A stretch of DNA of 64,000 bases from Rubrivirga sp. SAORIC476 (GTDB lineage Bacteria; Bacteroidota; Rhodothermia; Rhodothermales; Rubricoccaceae): NCBI RefSeq assembly GCF_002283555.1, contig NZ_MVOI01000003.1, positions 394,536-458,535 of the forward strand, written 5' to 3'. Made by a program: the position numbers and the translations under genes. Below the pieces are notes generated by a model. The model searched no databases, had not been told where the DNA came from, and was given only the letters and a program-made list of their open reading frames with translations. Positions within the stretch are counted from its first letter, which is position 1. Every line of letters starts with the position of its first letter. Positions 33,795 through 41,831 of this stretch are shown piece by piece.

Positions 33795-35213
33795 ATGCGC
33801 CTGACCCTCGTCCACCCCTGCATCGGCCGTCGGCCTGGGGAGCCGTACATCAAGGCGTGGCAGATGGAGCCGCTGCCGCCCGCCACGCTCGCCGGGCTCA
33901 CGCCTCCCGACTGGGAGGTCCGCTTCCACGACGACCGGATGGAGGCCATCCCGTTCGACGAGCCGACCGACTTGGTGGCGATCTCGGTCGAGACGTACAC
34001 CGCGCGACGGGCGTACCAGATCGCGTCCGAGTACCGGCGGCGCGGCGTGCCGGTCGTGATGGGCGGCTTCCACGCGACGCTCGTCCCGGAGGAGGTGTCG
34101 CGCTACTGCGAGGCGTTGGTCATCGGCGAGGTGGAGGGCGTCTGGGCGACGGTGCTGGCGGACGCGGCGGCCGGGCGGCTCCAGCGCGTCTACCGCGGCG
34201 AGGGCCGGCCCGGGCTGGCGGGGCTCCGCCCCGACCGCTCCATCTTCGCGGGCAAGCAGTACCTCCCCATCGGACTGGTGGAGGCCGGGCGCGGGTGCCA
34301 CTTCAAGTGCGAGTTCTGCGCCGTCACGTCGTACTTCGGCGCGACGCAGACCCGGCGGCCGGTGGAGGACGTGCTCCGGGAGGTCCGCGAGGTGACCGAG
34401 GCGGGCCGGAAGCTGCTCTTCTTCGTGGACGACAACATCACGTCCAACATGGACGAGGCCAAGGAGCTGTTCCGCGCGCTCAAGCACGAGAAGATCCGCT
34501 GGGTGAGCCAGGCGAGCATCAACGCGGCGCACGACGAGGAATACCTGACGCTGCTGGGCGAGAGCGGCTGCCAGGGCGTGCTGATCGGCTTCGAGACGCT
34601 CAACGAGGCCAACCTGAGGCAGATGCGCAAGCGCTTCAATACGATGCGCGGCGGCTACGCAAAGGCGCTCGAGAACCTGCGGCGCCACGGCGTGCGGCTG
34701 TACGCGACGTTCGTGGTCGGCTACGACGAGGACACCGAGGCGAGCGTGGATCAAGCGCTGCGGTTCGCGCTCGACCACAAGTTCTACATCGCCGCCTTCA
34801 ACCACCTGACGCCGTTCCCCGGGACGGCCCTCTACGACCGGCTCAAGGACGAGGGGCGGCTCCGCTACGACGCGTGGTGGCTGGACCCGGCCTACCGCTA
34901 CAACGAGGTCCCGTTCTGGCCCGCCAAGATGACGCCCGAGCAGGTCCGCGCGTCGTGCGTCGAGGCGCGCGCCCGGTTCTACCGCTGGCGCTCGATCGCG
35001 CGACGGAGCGTCGACCGGGTGAATGCGGGCAACGCGATGATGTGGTCGGCCTTCTGGACCATCAACGCGATGCTGCGGGCGGAGGTCGACCAGCGCGACG
35101 GCTACCCGCTGGGCGACCTCGGCTACACCGGCGAGATCATCGAGGCGAGCCATTCCGAGCCGTTCTCGATGACGACCCGGCCACGCGGCGCGCTGGAGGC
35201 GTGGGCGGCGTGA
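33795..35213 (+). CDS. B12-binding radical SAM protein 3
   Basis: A 472-residue enzyme closely similar to protein 2. Cobalamin-like domain at about residues 1-140 (ISVETYTARRAYQIASEYRRRGVPVVMGGFHATL), radical SAM motif GRGCHFKCEFCAVTSYFG with Cys168, Cys172 and Cys175, and TPFPGTALYDRLKDEG in the C-terminal part. It may catalyse a methylation or ring-forming step; which one cannot be told. ATG 33795 follows a repeat-filled 44-base gap, the widest gap in the operon. Its TGA overlaps the next gene start (GTGA). Confidence 0.9.
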   Translation: MRLTLVHPCIGRRPGEPYIKAWQMEPLPPATLAGLTPPDWEVRFHDDRMEAIPFDEPTDLVAISVETYTARRAYQIASEYRRRGVPVVMGGFHATLVPEEVSRYCEALVIGEVEGVWATVLADAAAGRLQRVYRGEGRPGLAGLRPDRSIFAGKQYLPIGLVEAGRGCHFKCEFCAVTSYFGATQTRRPVEDVLREVREVTEAGRKLLFFVDDNITSNMDEAKELFRALKHEKIRWVSQASINAAHDEEYLTLLGESGCQGVLIGFETLNEANLRQMRKRFNTMRGGYAKALENLRRHGVRLYATFVVGYDEDTEASVDQALRFALDHKFYIAAFNHLTPFPGTALYDRLKDEGRLRYDAWWLDPAYRYNEVPFWPAKMTPEQVRASCVEARARFYRWRSIARRSVDRVNAGNAMMWSAFWTINAMLRAEVDQRDGYPLGDLGYTGEIIEASHSEPFSMTTRPRGALEAWAA

Positions 35214-36298
35214 CCCGCTTGGCTCCCCCGATCTCCCGCCAGAGGAGCGATCCGTCGGGTCGCCCCGCACGTACCGTGGCGACGGGCCTCGTCGAGCGCG
35301 CCACCGAGGCGGACGAACCGGGCCTCCGGGCGCTCTTGCGCGAGGTCACCGTGCCCGGCGCGGTCCGCCTGAGCTACCAACGCGAACCTGCTTTCCACGC
35401 CGCCGACGCCTGCCTCGGGGACCGCGTGGACACCCTGGCCGGGCGGCTCGCCCCGGACGGCCCGCCCGTCGCCGTCGTCCAGCGCGCGAGCCGGACCGTG
35501 TTCGTGGACGGCCGACCGACCCGCGTCGGCTACATCGGCGGCCTCCGGGCGCGACCCGACCGGACGGTGCGGACGCTCGTCGGCCAGGGGTGGACGCAGC
35601 TCCGCGCCGTGCACGACGCCGACCCGGTGCCAGTCACGTTCCTCGCCGTCACCGCCGAGAACGACCGCATCCGCCGCCTGCTTGCCGTCCAGCGCGGCGA
35701 CGCGCCCACGGTCACGCCCGTCGCCGACGTGGTGACGCTGGCCCTCGTCGTCCACCGTCGCCACCGCACCCATGCTCCGGTTGATCCCGCCGACGCCGAT
35801 ACGCTGCGAGCCGCCCTCGGCCCGGCCCGCGACCTCTTCCCCGCCGGTCCCCTCCCTCGCCTCGGCGAGACGACCGAGGTGGCTGTGGATGGTGCCGCGC
35901 TGACGCTGTGGGACGCCTCGCCCGTCCGCCAGACGGTCGTGCGCGGGTACGACGGCGTGCTGGGCCGCGTCCGCCCGCTCGCGAACGGTGCGTTGCGGAT
36001 GTTGGGCGCGTCGCCGCTGCCCGCCATCGGCCGACCGCTTCGGTCGGCCTTCGCAGTGCGGCCGGTCTGGCGCGACGCCGAGGCGCTGGACGCGGTCGTC
36101 GGCGCGGCGCTGGGCGAGGCGCGGGCGCAGGGGCTGGCCTTTCTTCTCCTGGGGCTCGACGCCCGCGATCCGGCGCTGCCGCTTCTCCAGCGTCGCCTCC
36201 ACGTCGCGTACCGGAGCACGCTGCTCGCGGCGACGTGGCCCGGCGACGCCCCTCCCTCCTTTCGCTCCCCGGTCCATGTCGAGATCGCCAGCTACTAG
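35210..36298 (+). CDS. GNAT-like acyltransferase (operon, first)
   Basis: A 362-residue protein with two GNAT-like halves. The N-terminal one has VERATEADEPGLRALLREV at the start of the fold and GYIGGLRARPDRTVRTLVGQGW near the acyl-CoA loop. The GTG start overlaps the stop of radical SAM protein 3. The second half (FAVRPVWRDAEALDAVVGAALGEAR) is more diverged. Such proteins occur beside radical SAM genes in several phyla. Acyl or aminoacyl transfer is the inferred role; the family is not firmly identified. Confidence 0.6.
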   Translation: MTRLAPPISRQRSDPSGRPARTVATGLVERATEADEPGLRALLREVTVPGAVRLSYQREPAFHAADACLGDRVDTLAGRLAPDGPPVAVVQRASRTVFVDGRPTRVGYIGGLRARPDRTVRTLVGQGWTQLRAVHDADPVPVTFLAVTAENDRIRRLLAVQRGDAPTVTPVADVVTLALVVHRRHRTHAPVDPADADTLRAALGPARDLFPAGPLPRLGETTEVAVDGAALTLWDASPVRQTVVRGYDGVLGRVRPLANGALRMLGASPLPAIGRPLRSAFAVRPVWRDAEALDAVVGAALGEARAQGLAFLLLGLDARDPALPLLQRRLHVAYRSTLLAATWPGDAPPSFRSPVHVEIASY

Positions 36299-37016
36299 CG
36301 CGCCTGCGCCGACCGCCCCCACCAGCACGGGCGAGGTCCGCCCGGTCCGCGACCTCACCGAGGCGGAGCGGGACGCGATGCGGGCCCTCCTCGACGGCCC
36401 CTTCGCGGACGTCACGCCCGAGGCCTTCGGGGCCGACCTCGACGAGAAGGACGCGGCGGTCCTGCTCTACGACCCCACGGGCCGGCTCGCGGGCTTCTCG
36501 ACGCTCCTGCGCATCGACGCCACGCACGGCGGTCGGCCGGTGACGGCGTTCTTCAGCGGCGACACCGTCGTGCGCACCGACGCACGCGGCGCGGCGCTGC
36601 TGCCCCGGCTGTGGAGCCAGCACGTGTTCGCGGAGGCGGCCCGCCAGCCCGAGCGCGACACGGTCTGGTTCCTCCTCTCGTCCGGCTTCCGGACGTACCG
36701 TTTCCTGCCGACGTTCTTCGCCCGGTTCACGCCCTCGCACGACGACCGCTCGCCCGAGTCCGACCGCGCCCTCCTGGCCGCGCTCGCCCGCGCCCGCTAC
36801 GCCGACCGCTACGACGCCGACGCCGGGGTCGTCCGCCTCGCGCACCCGACGCCGCTCCGCGACGACCCCACGCTGAGCCGCCGCCTCTCCGACCCGCACG
36901 TCGCCTTCTTCGCCCATTCCAACCCCGGCTGGACGCAGGGCGACGAGCTGGCCTGCCTCACCCGCATCCACCCCGACAACCTCACCGAGGCGGGACGGCG
37001 GATGGTATACGGCTGA
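36276..37016 (+). CDS. GNAT-like protein (operon, second)
   Basis: A 246-residue protein of unknown family. The pattern VRDLTEAERDAMRALLDG, then LYDPTGRLAGFSTLLRID and TAFFSGDTVVRTDARGAALLPRLW, resembles a GNAT fold with the acyl-CoA loop near the last block. It starts inside the preceding gene (22-base overlap in another frame), which shows tight coupling. The C-terminal block HVAFFAHSNPGWTQGDELACLTRI is unusual. Function inferred only from the neighbourhood. Confidence 0.6.
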   Translation: MSRSPATSAPAPTAPTSTGEVRPVRDLTEAERDAMRALLDGPFADVTPEAFGADLDEKDAAVLLYDPTGRLAGFSTLLRIDATHGGRPVTAFFSGDTVVRTDARGAALLPRLWSQHVFAEAARQPERDTVWFLLSSGFRTYRFLPTFFARFTPSHDDRSPESDRALLAALARARYADRYDADAGVVRLAHPTPLRDDPTLSRRLSDPHVAFFAHSNPGWTQGDELACLTRIHPDNLTEAGRRMVYG

Positions 37017-37042
37017 CCTGCTTACCCACACCCCTCCCTGCC

Positions 37043-38041
37043 ATGCTTCCGTCCGAGCCCCTCACGACGCGCCAAGCCCGCGCGGCCCTGACCGAGATCC
37101 TGGGCGACGCCCTGCCACCCCTCCGCGAGCTCCGCCTGGGGCGGCGGCTGGAGGAGATCGCCGTGTTCGGCGGGTTGTGGGGCGTCGGGCTGGCGCTGGC
37201 CTGGGGGAGCGGGCAGGCCGAGGGCGCGGCGCAGTGGGCGCTGCGCGGCGGGGCCGTCCTCGCGTCGGCGCTGGCGCTGAACGCGTTCGTGCTGCTGCTG
37301 CACGAGGGAATGCACGGCGTCCTGTTCCGGTCGCCCGTCCTCAACCGCTGGGTGTCCGTCGCGCTCGGGGCGACGGTCGGCATGTCGTTCTCGGCGTACC
37401 GGGTGCTCCACACGATGCACCACGACCACCTCGGGAGCGACGACGATCCGGACGACTACGCGGCCTACACCGACCGGCCGGTCGTCTTCTGGCTGATGCA
37501 GGGCCTGCGCCTGAGCGTCGGCGCGTTCATCTACCTCGTCGCGATCCCCATCGTCGCGTCGCGGCGCGGGACGGCGACCGACCGCGTGCGGATCGCGCAG
37601 GAGTACGTGGTCCTGGCGCTCCTCTGGACGGCCGCCGCGCTGCTCGTGCCCTCTTCCATCCTGATCTGGGGCTGGCTCGCCGCGCTGCCCGTCGTCGCGC
37701 TGATGGTTCAGATCCGCGGGCTCACCCAGCACGGGCTGACGGAGCGCCACGACGCGTTGCTGTCGAGCCGGACGGTCCGCCCGCACCCGGTGGTCGCCTT
37801 CTTCCTGCTCAACGAGAACTACCACCTGGAGCACCACCTGTACCCGGAGGTGCCGAGCTACCACCTGCCGGCGCTCCACCGGGCGGCCTGGGATCACCTG
37901 CCGCGGACGTGCGAGGACACGTCGTACCTGGGCTTCCTCGGGCGCTTCGTGCAGCAGTCGTGGGCGCTCGACGAGACGCCGGTCGGGGTGGTCCACCGCG
38001 ACGTGCCTGCGTCCCGCCTCGGCGCGGCCGAGCCAGCGTGA
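37043..38041 (+). CDS. membrane fatty-acid desaturase
   Basis: A 332-residue integral membrane di-iron desaturase/hydroxylase. All three histidine boxes are present: HEGMH (87-91), HTMHHDH (123-129) and HLEHH (261-265, in NENYHLEHHLYPEVP). The last form is close to that of carotenoid ketolases and front-end desaturases, so a hydroxylase function is possible. It acts at the cytoplasmic face of the inner membrane on acyl chains. It follows the second GNAT-like gene by 26 bases and its stop overlaps the GH3 start (GTGA). Confidence 0.9.
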   Translation: MLPSEPLTTRQARAALTEILGDALPPLRELRLGRRLEEIAVFGGLWGVGLALAWGSGQAEGAAQWALRGGAVLASALALNAFVLLLHEGMHGVLFRSPVLNRWVSVALGATVGMSFSAYRVLHTMHHDHLGSDDDPDDYAAYTDRPVVFWLMQGLRLSVGAFIYLVAIPIVASRRGTATDRVRIAQEYVVLALLWTAAALLVPSSILIWGWLAALPVVALMVQIRGLTQHGLTERHDALLSSRTVRPHPVVAFFLLNENYHLEHHLYPEVPSYHLPALHRAAWDHLPRTCEDTSYLGFLGRFVQQSWALDETPVGVVHRDVPASRLGAAEPA

Positions 38042-39645
38042 GGGCACGGCTCGCGAACGCGGCCTGGGCGCTCGCGTCCCGCCCCGCCGCCACCGCGTTC
38101 CACCGCGCCCTGGCCGACCCCGAACGCGCGCAGACGGCGCTCTTGCTGGCGACGCTCCGAGCGAACGCGAACACGGCCTACGGACGGGCGTACGGGTTCG
38201 GCCGCGTCCAGTCGCTCCGCCAGTTCCAGGACGCCGTGCCGGTCGTCGGCTGGGACGAGGTCGCGCCGTACGTCGACCGCATCGCGTCGGGCGAGGCGAA
38301 CGTGCTGACCGCCGAGCCGGTCCGCCTGCTGGAGCCGACCGGCGGCTCGTCGGGCGGGACGAAGTGGATTCCCTACACCCGGACGCTCCAAACCCAGATC
38401 CGCGCCGCCGTCGCCCCGTGGATCGCCGACCTGTTCCGGAGCGTGCCCGCCTCGGCGCACGGGCCAGCCTATTGGTCGGTCTCCCCCGCCGTCGCTCAGG
38501 AGCGGACGGCGGGCGGCCTCCCCGTCGGTTTCGAGGACGACGGCGCGTACCTGTCGCCTCTGCATCGGACGCTGGCCCGCGCCACCCTGGCCGTCCCCGG
38601 CGCCCTGCGCCACGTGGCCGATCCCGAGGCGTTCCGCTACGCGACGCTCCGCCATCTCGTCGCCCGGCGCGACCTCGCGGTCGTGTCGGTCTGGAACCCG
38701 ACGTTTCTCACGCTCCTCCTGCGCCCGCTCCGCGCCTGGGCCGACCGACTCGCGCGCGACCTCGACCGGGGTACGCTCTCGGCCGACGTGCCCGACGCCG
38801 TCGCTGCGGGCCTCCGCCCCGACCCGACCCGCGCCGCCGAGGTGCGCCGTCTCATCGCCCAGACGACCACCGAGGCGGACCTCGTCGCCGCGCTCTGGCC
38901 GCGCCTCGCCCTGGTCAGCGCGTGGGCCGACGGGCATGCCGCGGGGCCAGCTCGCTCGCTTCAGGCGCTCGTGCCTCAGGCGGCCTTTCAACCGAAGGGA
39001 CTGATCGCCACTGAGGGCATCGTCACGATTCCATTGTGGGGCCACGGCGGCGGCGCGCCCGCGCTGACGAGTCATGTCCTCGAGTTCGTGCCCGAGGGCG
39101 GTGGGCGGCCGCGGTTCGCCCACGAGGTCGAGACCGGCGCGCGCTACGGCGTCCTCCTCACGACCGGGGGCGGGCTGACGCGCTACCGCCTGGGCGACAC
39201 CGTCGAGGCGGTCGGCCAGGTCGCCGCGTCACCGCTGCTGCGGTTCGTCGGGCGCGAGCGGGCCGTGTCGGACCGCGTCGGCGAGAAGCTGCACGAGGGC
39301 CATGTCGCCCAGGCACTCGCCGCGCTCGACCTCGACGGGTTCTCGATGGTGGCCCCAGACGACACCTCGGCCCCCATCCGCTACGTCCTGTTCTCCGACG
39401 CCTCGGGCCTACCCACGGCAGCGCGGCGGCTGGACGAGGCGCTCCAGACCAACGTCCACTACGCGCTCGCCCGGCGCCTCGGCCAACTCGGCCCCGTCGC
39501 GGCGTTCCGGGTCCGCGGCGACGCCGAGGCGGGCTACCTCGCCGGGTGCGTCGCCCTCGGTCAGCGGCTGGGCGACGTCAAGCCGACCGCCCTCCACCGC
39601 GACGGCGGGTGGGCGGACCGGTTCGAGGGTGACTGGGTCGCGTGA
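38038..39645 (+). CDS. GH3-family acyl-adenylating amide ligase
   Basis: A 535-residue GH3 auxin-responsive promoter-family protein, an ANL-type enzyme that adenylates a carboxylate and joins it to an amine, usually an amino acid. The ATP loop is GSSGGTKWIPYT (about 103-114). Further blocks are WSVSPAV, GIVTIPLW, HVLEFVPEG, and the Tyr-Arg-Leu-Gly-Asp loop RYRLGDTVEAVG. The GTG start overlaps the desaturase stop. As the last gene of the operon it probably couples the acyl product made by the preceding enzymes to an amine. Confidence 0.88.
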   Translation: MRARLANAAWALASRPAATAFHRALADPERAQTALLLATLRANANTAYGRAYGFGRVQSLRQFQDAVPVVGWDEVAPYVDRIASGEANVLTAEPVRLLEPTGGSSGGTKWIPYTRTLQTQIRAAVAPWIADLFRSVPASAHGPAYWSVSPAVAQERTAGGLPVGFEDDGAYLSPLHRTLARATLAVPGALRHVADPEAFRYATLRHLVARRDLAVVSVWNPTFLTLLLRPLRAWADRLARDLDRGTLSADVPDAVAAGLRPDPTRAAEVRRLIAQTTTEADLVAALWPRLALVSAWADGHAAGPARSLQALVPQAAFQPKGLIATEGIVTIPLWGHGGGAPALTSHVLEFVPEGGGRPRFAHEVETGARYGVLLTTGGGLTRYRLGDTVEAVGQVAASPLLRFVGRERAVSDRVGEKLHEGHVAQALAALDLDGFSMVAPDDTSAPIRYVLFSDASGLPTAARRLDEALQTNVHYALARRLGQLGPVAAFRVRGDAEAGYLAGCVALGQRLGDVKPTALHRDGGWADRFEGDWVA

Positions 39646-39649
39646 GGCT

Positions 39650-40486
39650 CTACGCCAGCGTCTCCACCACGTCGCCCATGAGGGTCGCGAGGCTGGGCTC
39701 GGCCTCTGCAGCGGCCGCGATGACGTCCTCGATGGAGACCGGCTCCAGGGCGTCTGGAAAGCACTCGTCCGTGACCACCGAGATGGCCATGCACCGCATC
39801 CCCTGGTGCCGGGCGACGATGACCTCGGGGACCGTGCTCATGCCCACCACGTCGGCGCCGATGGCGCGCAGGAAGCGGTACTCGGCGCGCGTCTCCAGGT
39901 TGGGCCCGACGACGGCGACGTAGACGCCCTGCTGAAGACGTATGCCCCGCTCCAGCGCGGCCGCCTCGGCGGCATCGCGCAAGGCCCGGTCGTAGGGCTC
40001 CGACATGTCGGGGAAGCGCGGGCCCCAGTCGGCCACGTTCGGACCGGTGAGCGGGTTGACGCCCTGCAGGTTGATGTGGTCAGTCGTCAGCATCAGGTCG
40101 CCGCGCCGGTAGAGCGGGTTCATGCCGCCCGCCGCGTTCGAGATCAGCAACGTCTCGACGCCCAGCGCCGCCATCACGCGGACGGGCAGCGTGGCCTGCC
40201 ACGCCGAGTAGCCCTCGTAGATGTGGAAGCGGCCCTGCATGGCCAGCACCTCGACGCCGCGCAACGTCCCGGCGATCAGGCGCCCCTCGTGGCTCTCGAC
40301 GGTCGAGAGCGGGAAGTGGGGGATCTCGCTGTACGGGACTGCCTCACGGATCTCGACCTCGTCGGCCAGCTTGCCCAGGCCGGTACCCAGGATGATGCCG
40401 ACACGGGCGGCGTCGCCGATGCGGTCACGGAGGGCGTCGGCGGCCTCCTGGACCTGGGCGCGGGCGGTGTCGATGTCGGGGGTCAT
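39650..40486 (-). CDS. punA: purine-nucleoside phosphorylase
   Basis: A 278-residue phosphorylase of the trimeric PNP family. Signatures are VGIILGTGLGKLADEV, FHIYEGYSAWQ, LLISNAAGGMNPLYRRGDLMLTTDHINL, and GVYVAVVGPNLETRAEYRFLRAIGADVVGMSTVPEV with the purine-site residues. Trimeric PNPs phosphorolyse inosine and guanosine. It is convergent with the GH3 gene, only 4 bases apart, and co-directional with divIVA upstream. Confidence 0.94.
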   Translation of the reverse strand: MTPDIDTARAQVQEAADALRDRIGDAARVGIILGTGLGKLADEVEIREAVPYSEIPHFPLSTVESHEGRLIAGTLRGVEVLAMQGRFHIYEGYSAWQATLPVRVMAALGVETLLISNAAGGMNPLYRRGDLMLTTDHINLQGVNPLTGPNVADWGPRFPDMSEPYDRALRDAAEAAALERGIRLQQGVYVAVVGPNLETRAEYRFLRAIGADVVGMSTVPEVIVARHQGMRCMAISVVTDECFPDALEPVSIEDVIAAAAEAEPSLATLMGDVVETLA

Positions 40487-40536
40487 GAAACGTGGGGCGT
40501 GGATCGGGGGGCGTGGATGTCGATGGAAGATGCCAC
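40484..40536. repeat. GGGGCGTGGAT repeat in the punA leader
   Basis: Two GGGGCGTGGAT-like units, plus the inverse of the CGCCCCACGTTTCA 14-mer that occurs at about 33760. Within the 67-base gap upstream of punA. Confidence 0.55.
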
Positions 40537-40553
40537 GCGCGACGCCCTACGCA

Positions 40554-41513
40554 CTAGTCGAGGTCGTCGAGGATCCGGCGGATCCGGTCGCGCTCCTCGT
40601 CGGAGGCGACGACGCTGCGTTCCTCGCCGGTCACGAGCGAGCGGAGGTCCCAGCCGCCCGTTACGGCCGGGGGCGTGGGGGGCCCGTCCTCGGAGGACTC
40701 CGGCGCGGGGGACTCGGGAGCGGACGCATACGCACCGGTCAGGGGCGACTCGGTCGCGGACGGCTCTTGGGCGTCGGCCAGTCCGTCGGACGGGGGCGGG
40801 TCGGCGGGCGCGAAGGGCATCCGCGCGGGTGTGTAGGGCTCGGGATCGCTGGACGCTGCCGGGTCCGACCATGCATCCCCCGAGGGCTCCGACGTACCCG
40901 CCCACGAGTCAGGCGCGGACGGCTCCGGCGGTGCGCTCTCGGTGTCCGTCTCCCCCGGTGCCGCCCACGGCTTGGGATCCTCGGACATGGGGGCTTCGAG
41001 ACGCGCCGGCTGCGATGGGAAGGAGCCGGGGTTGGCGGGCTGGAGGCGAATGAAGCCGACCGGGTCGTCGCCCTGGAACTGGGCCAGCACCTCCAACTCC
41101 GACATGAGGAAGCCACGCAGGCGGGCGGCCGCCTCCGCCTGCCGCGACGACAACCGGACGATGTCCTGTCGGAGGCCGTGGCGCTCGCGCTCGGCGTCAC
41201 GCAGAATCGTCTCGGCCCGAAGCTCAGCCTCTTGAATGATCAGGCGGGCCTTCTCCTCGGCCGACGCCGCTGTGCTCCGGGCGGTCTCCCGCGCCGACTC
41301 CAGTGCCTCCTGGAGTGCCAGTTCCACGCGCTCGTAGTGGACCAGCTTCGCCTCGATCTCGCGCGTGCGTGCCTCGGCCCGATCCTTCTCCTCGTTCGCC
41401 TCCGCGAGACGGTCGGCGGCTTGCTTCAGAAACAGGTCGACCTCGGTCGGGTCGTAGCCACGGAAGCCCTTGTCGAACTGCTTCCGTCGGATGTCGTTGG
41501 GAGAGAGGTTCAT
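40554..41513 (-). CDS. DivIVA-domain protein
   Basis: A 319-residue protein. The N-terminus MNLSPNDIRRKQFDKGFRGYDPTEVDLFLKQAADRL is a classical DivIVA membrane-curvature-sensing domain. A coiled coil spans about residues 30-150, and a Pro/Ser/Glu-rich disordered stretch (about 170-285) leads to a short conserved end (DEERDRIRRILDDLD). DivIVA proteins are best known from Gram-positive septum and pole placement. Upstream lie a small membrane protein (ATGA overlap) and yggS, echoing the Gram-positive ylmE-divIVA gene order. Confidence 0.92.
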   Translation of the reverse strand: MNLSPNDIRRKQFDKGFRGYDPTEVDLFLKQAADRLAEANEEKDRAEARTREIEAKLVHYERVELALQEALESARETARSTAASAEEKARLIIQEAELRAETILRDAERERHGLRQDIVRLSSRQAEAAARLRGFLMSELEVLAQFQGDDPVGFIRLQPANPGSFPSQPARLEAPMSEDPKPWAAPGETDTESAPPEPSAPDSWAGTSEPSGDAWSDPAASSDPEPYTPARMPFAPADPPPSDGLADAQEPSATESPLTGAYASAPESPAPESSEDGPPTPPAVTGGWDLRSLVTGEERSVVASDEERDRIRRILDDLD

Positions 41514-41788
41514 GGCCGGTCGGGGGTGGCGGGCGGGCCGACGCGGCGGACGCGGCGGCGGGGTCGACGGTCGGCGGGAACGTCCGTCCGAGCCTCCGCC
41601 GTGCCCACCTCCTCGGCGGCCTCACTCGGCCGACGGAGAAGGGCGATCACGCGCTCCGTGCGCGCTTCGGCCTCCCGGAGGCGCTCCGGCAGGCGCTCGG
41701 CCTCGGCCCGCAACCGACCCCGCCGCACCAGCAGCACGATCAGCGCCGCGGCCAGCAGGCCGTCGAGGACGAGGAGGGGGACGAACAT
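41510..41788 (-). CDS. small single-helix membrane protein
   Basis: A 92-residue protein. One membrane helix (FVPLLVLDGLLAAALIVLLV) is followed by a Glu/Arg-rich coiled coil (RLRAEAERLPERLREAEARTERVIALL) and a basic, proline-rich tail. No family is recognised. Its stop overlaps the divIVA start (ATGA), so the two are likely made together and may form an envelope-division assembly. A perfect TATCTTTG box sits 13 bases before the ATG, which would give a near-leaderless mRNA. Confidence 0.7.
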   Translation of the reverse strand: MFVPLLVLDGLLAAALIVLLVRRGRLRAEAERLPERLREAEARTERVIALLRRPSEAAEEVGTAEARTDVPADRRPRRRVRRVGPPATPDRP

Positions 41789-41793
41789 AGGTG

Positions 41794-41801
41794 CAAAGAT
41801 A
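41794..41801 (-). promoter_or_regulatory. TAnnTTTG promoter box
   Basis: Minus-strand TATCTTTG matches the Bacteroidota -7 consensus exactly; only 13 bases to the ATG at 41788, so the leader would be very short. Confidence 0.45.
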
Positions 41802-41831
41802 CGAAATCGGAGCCGTGGCCCCAGGAGGCGC

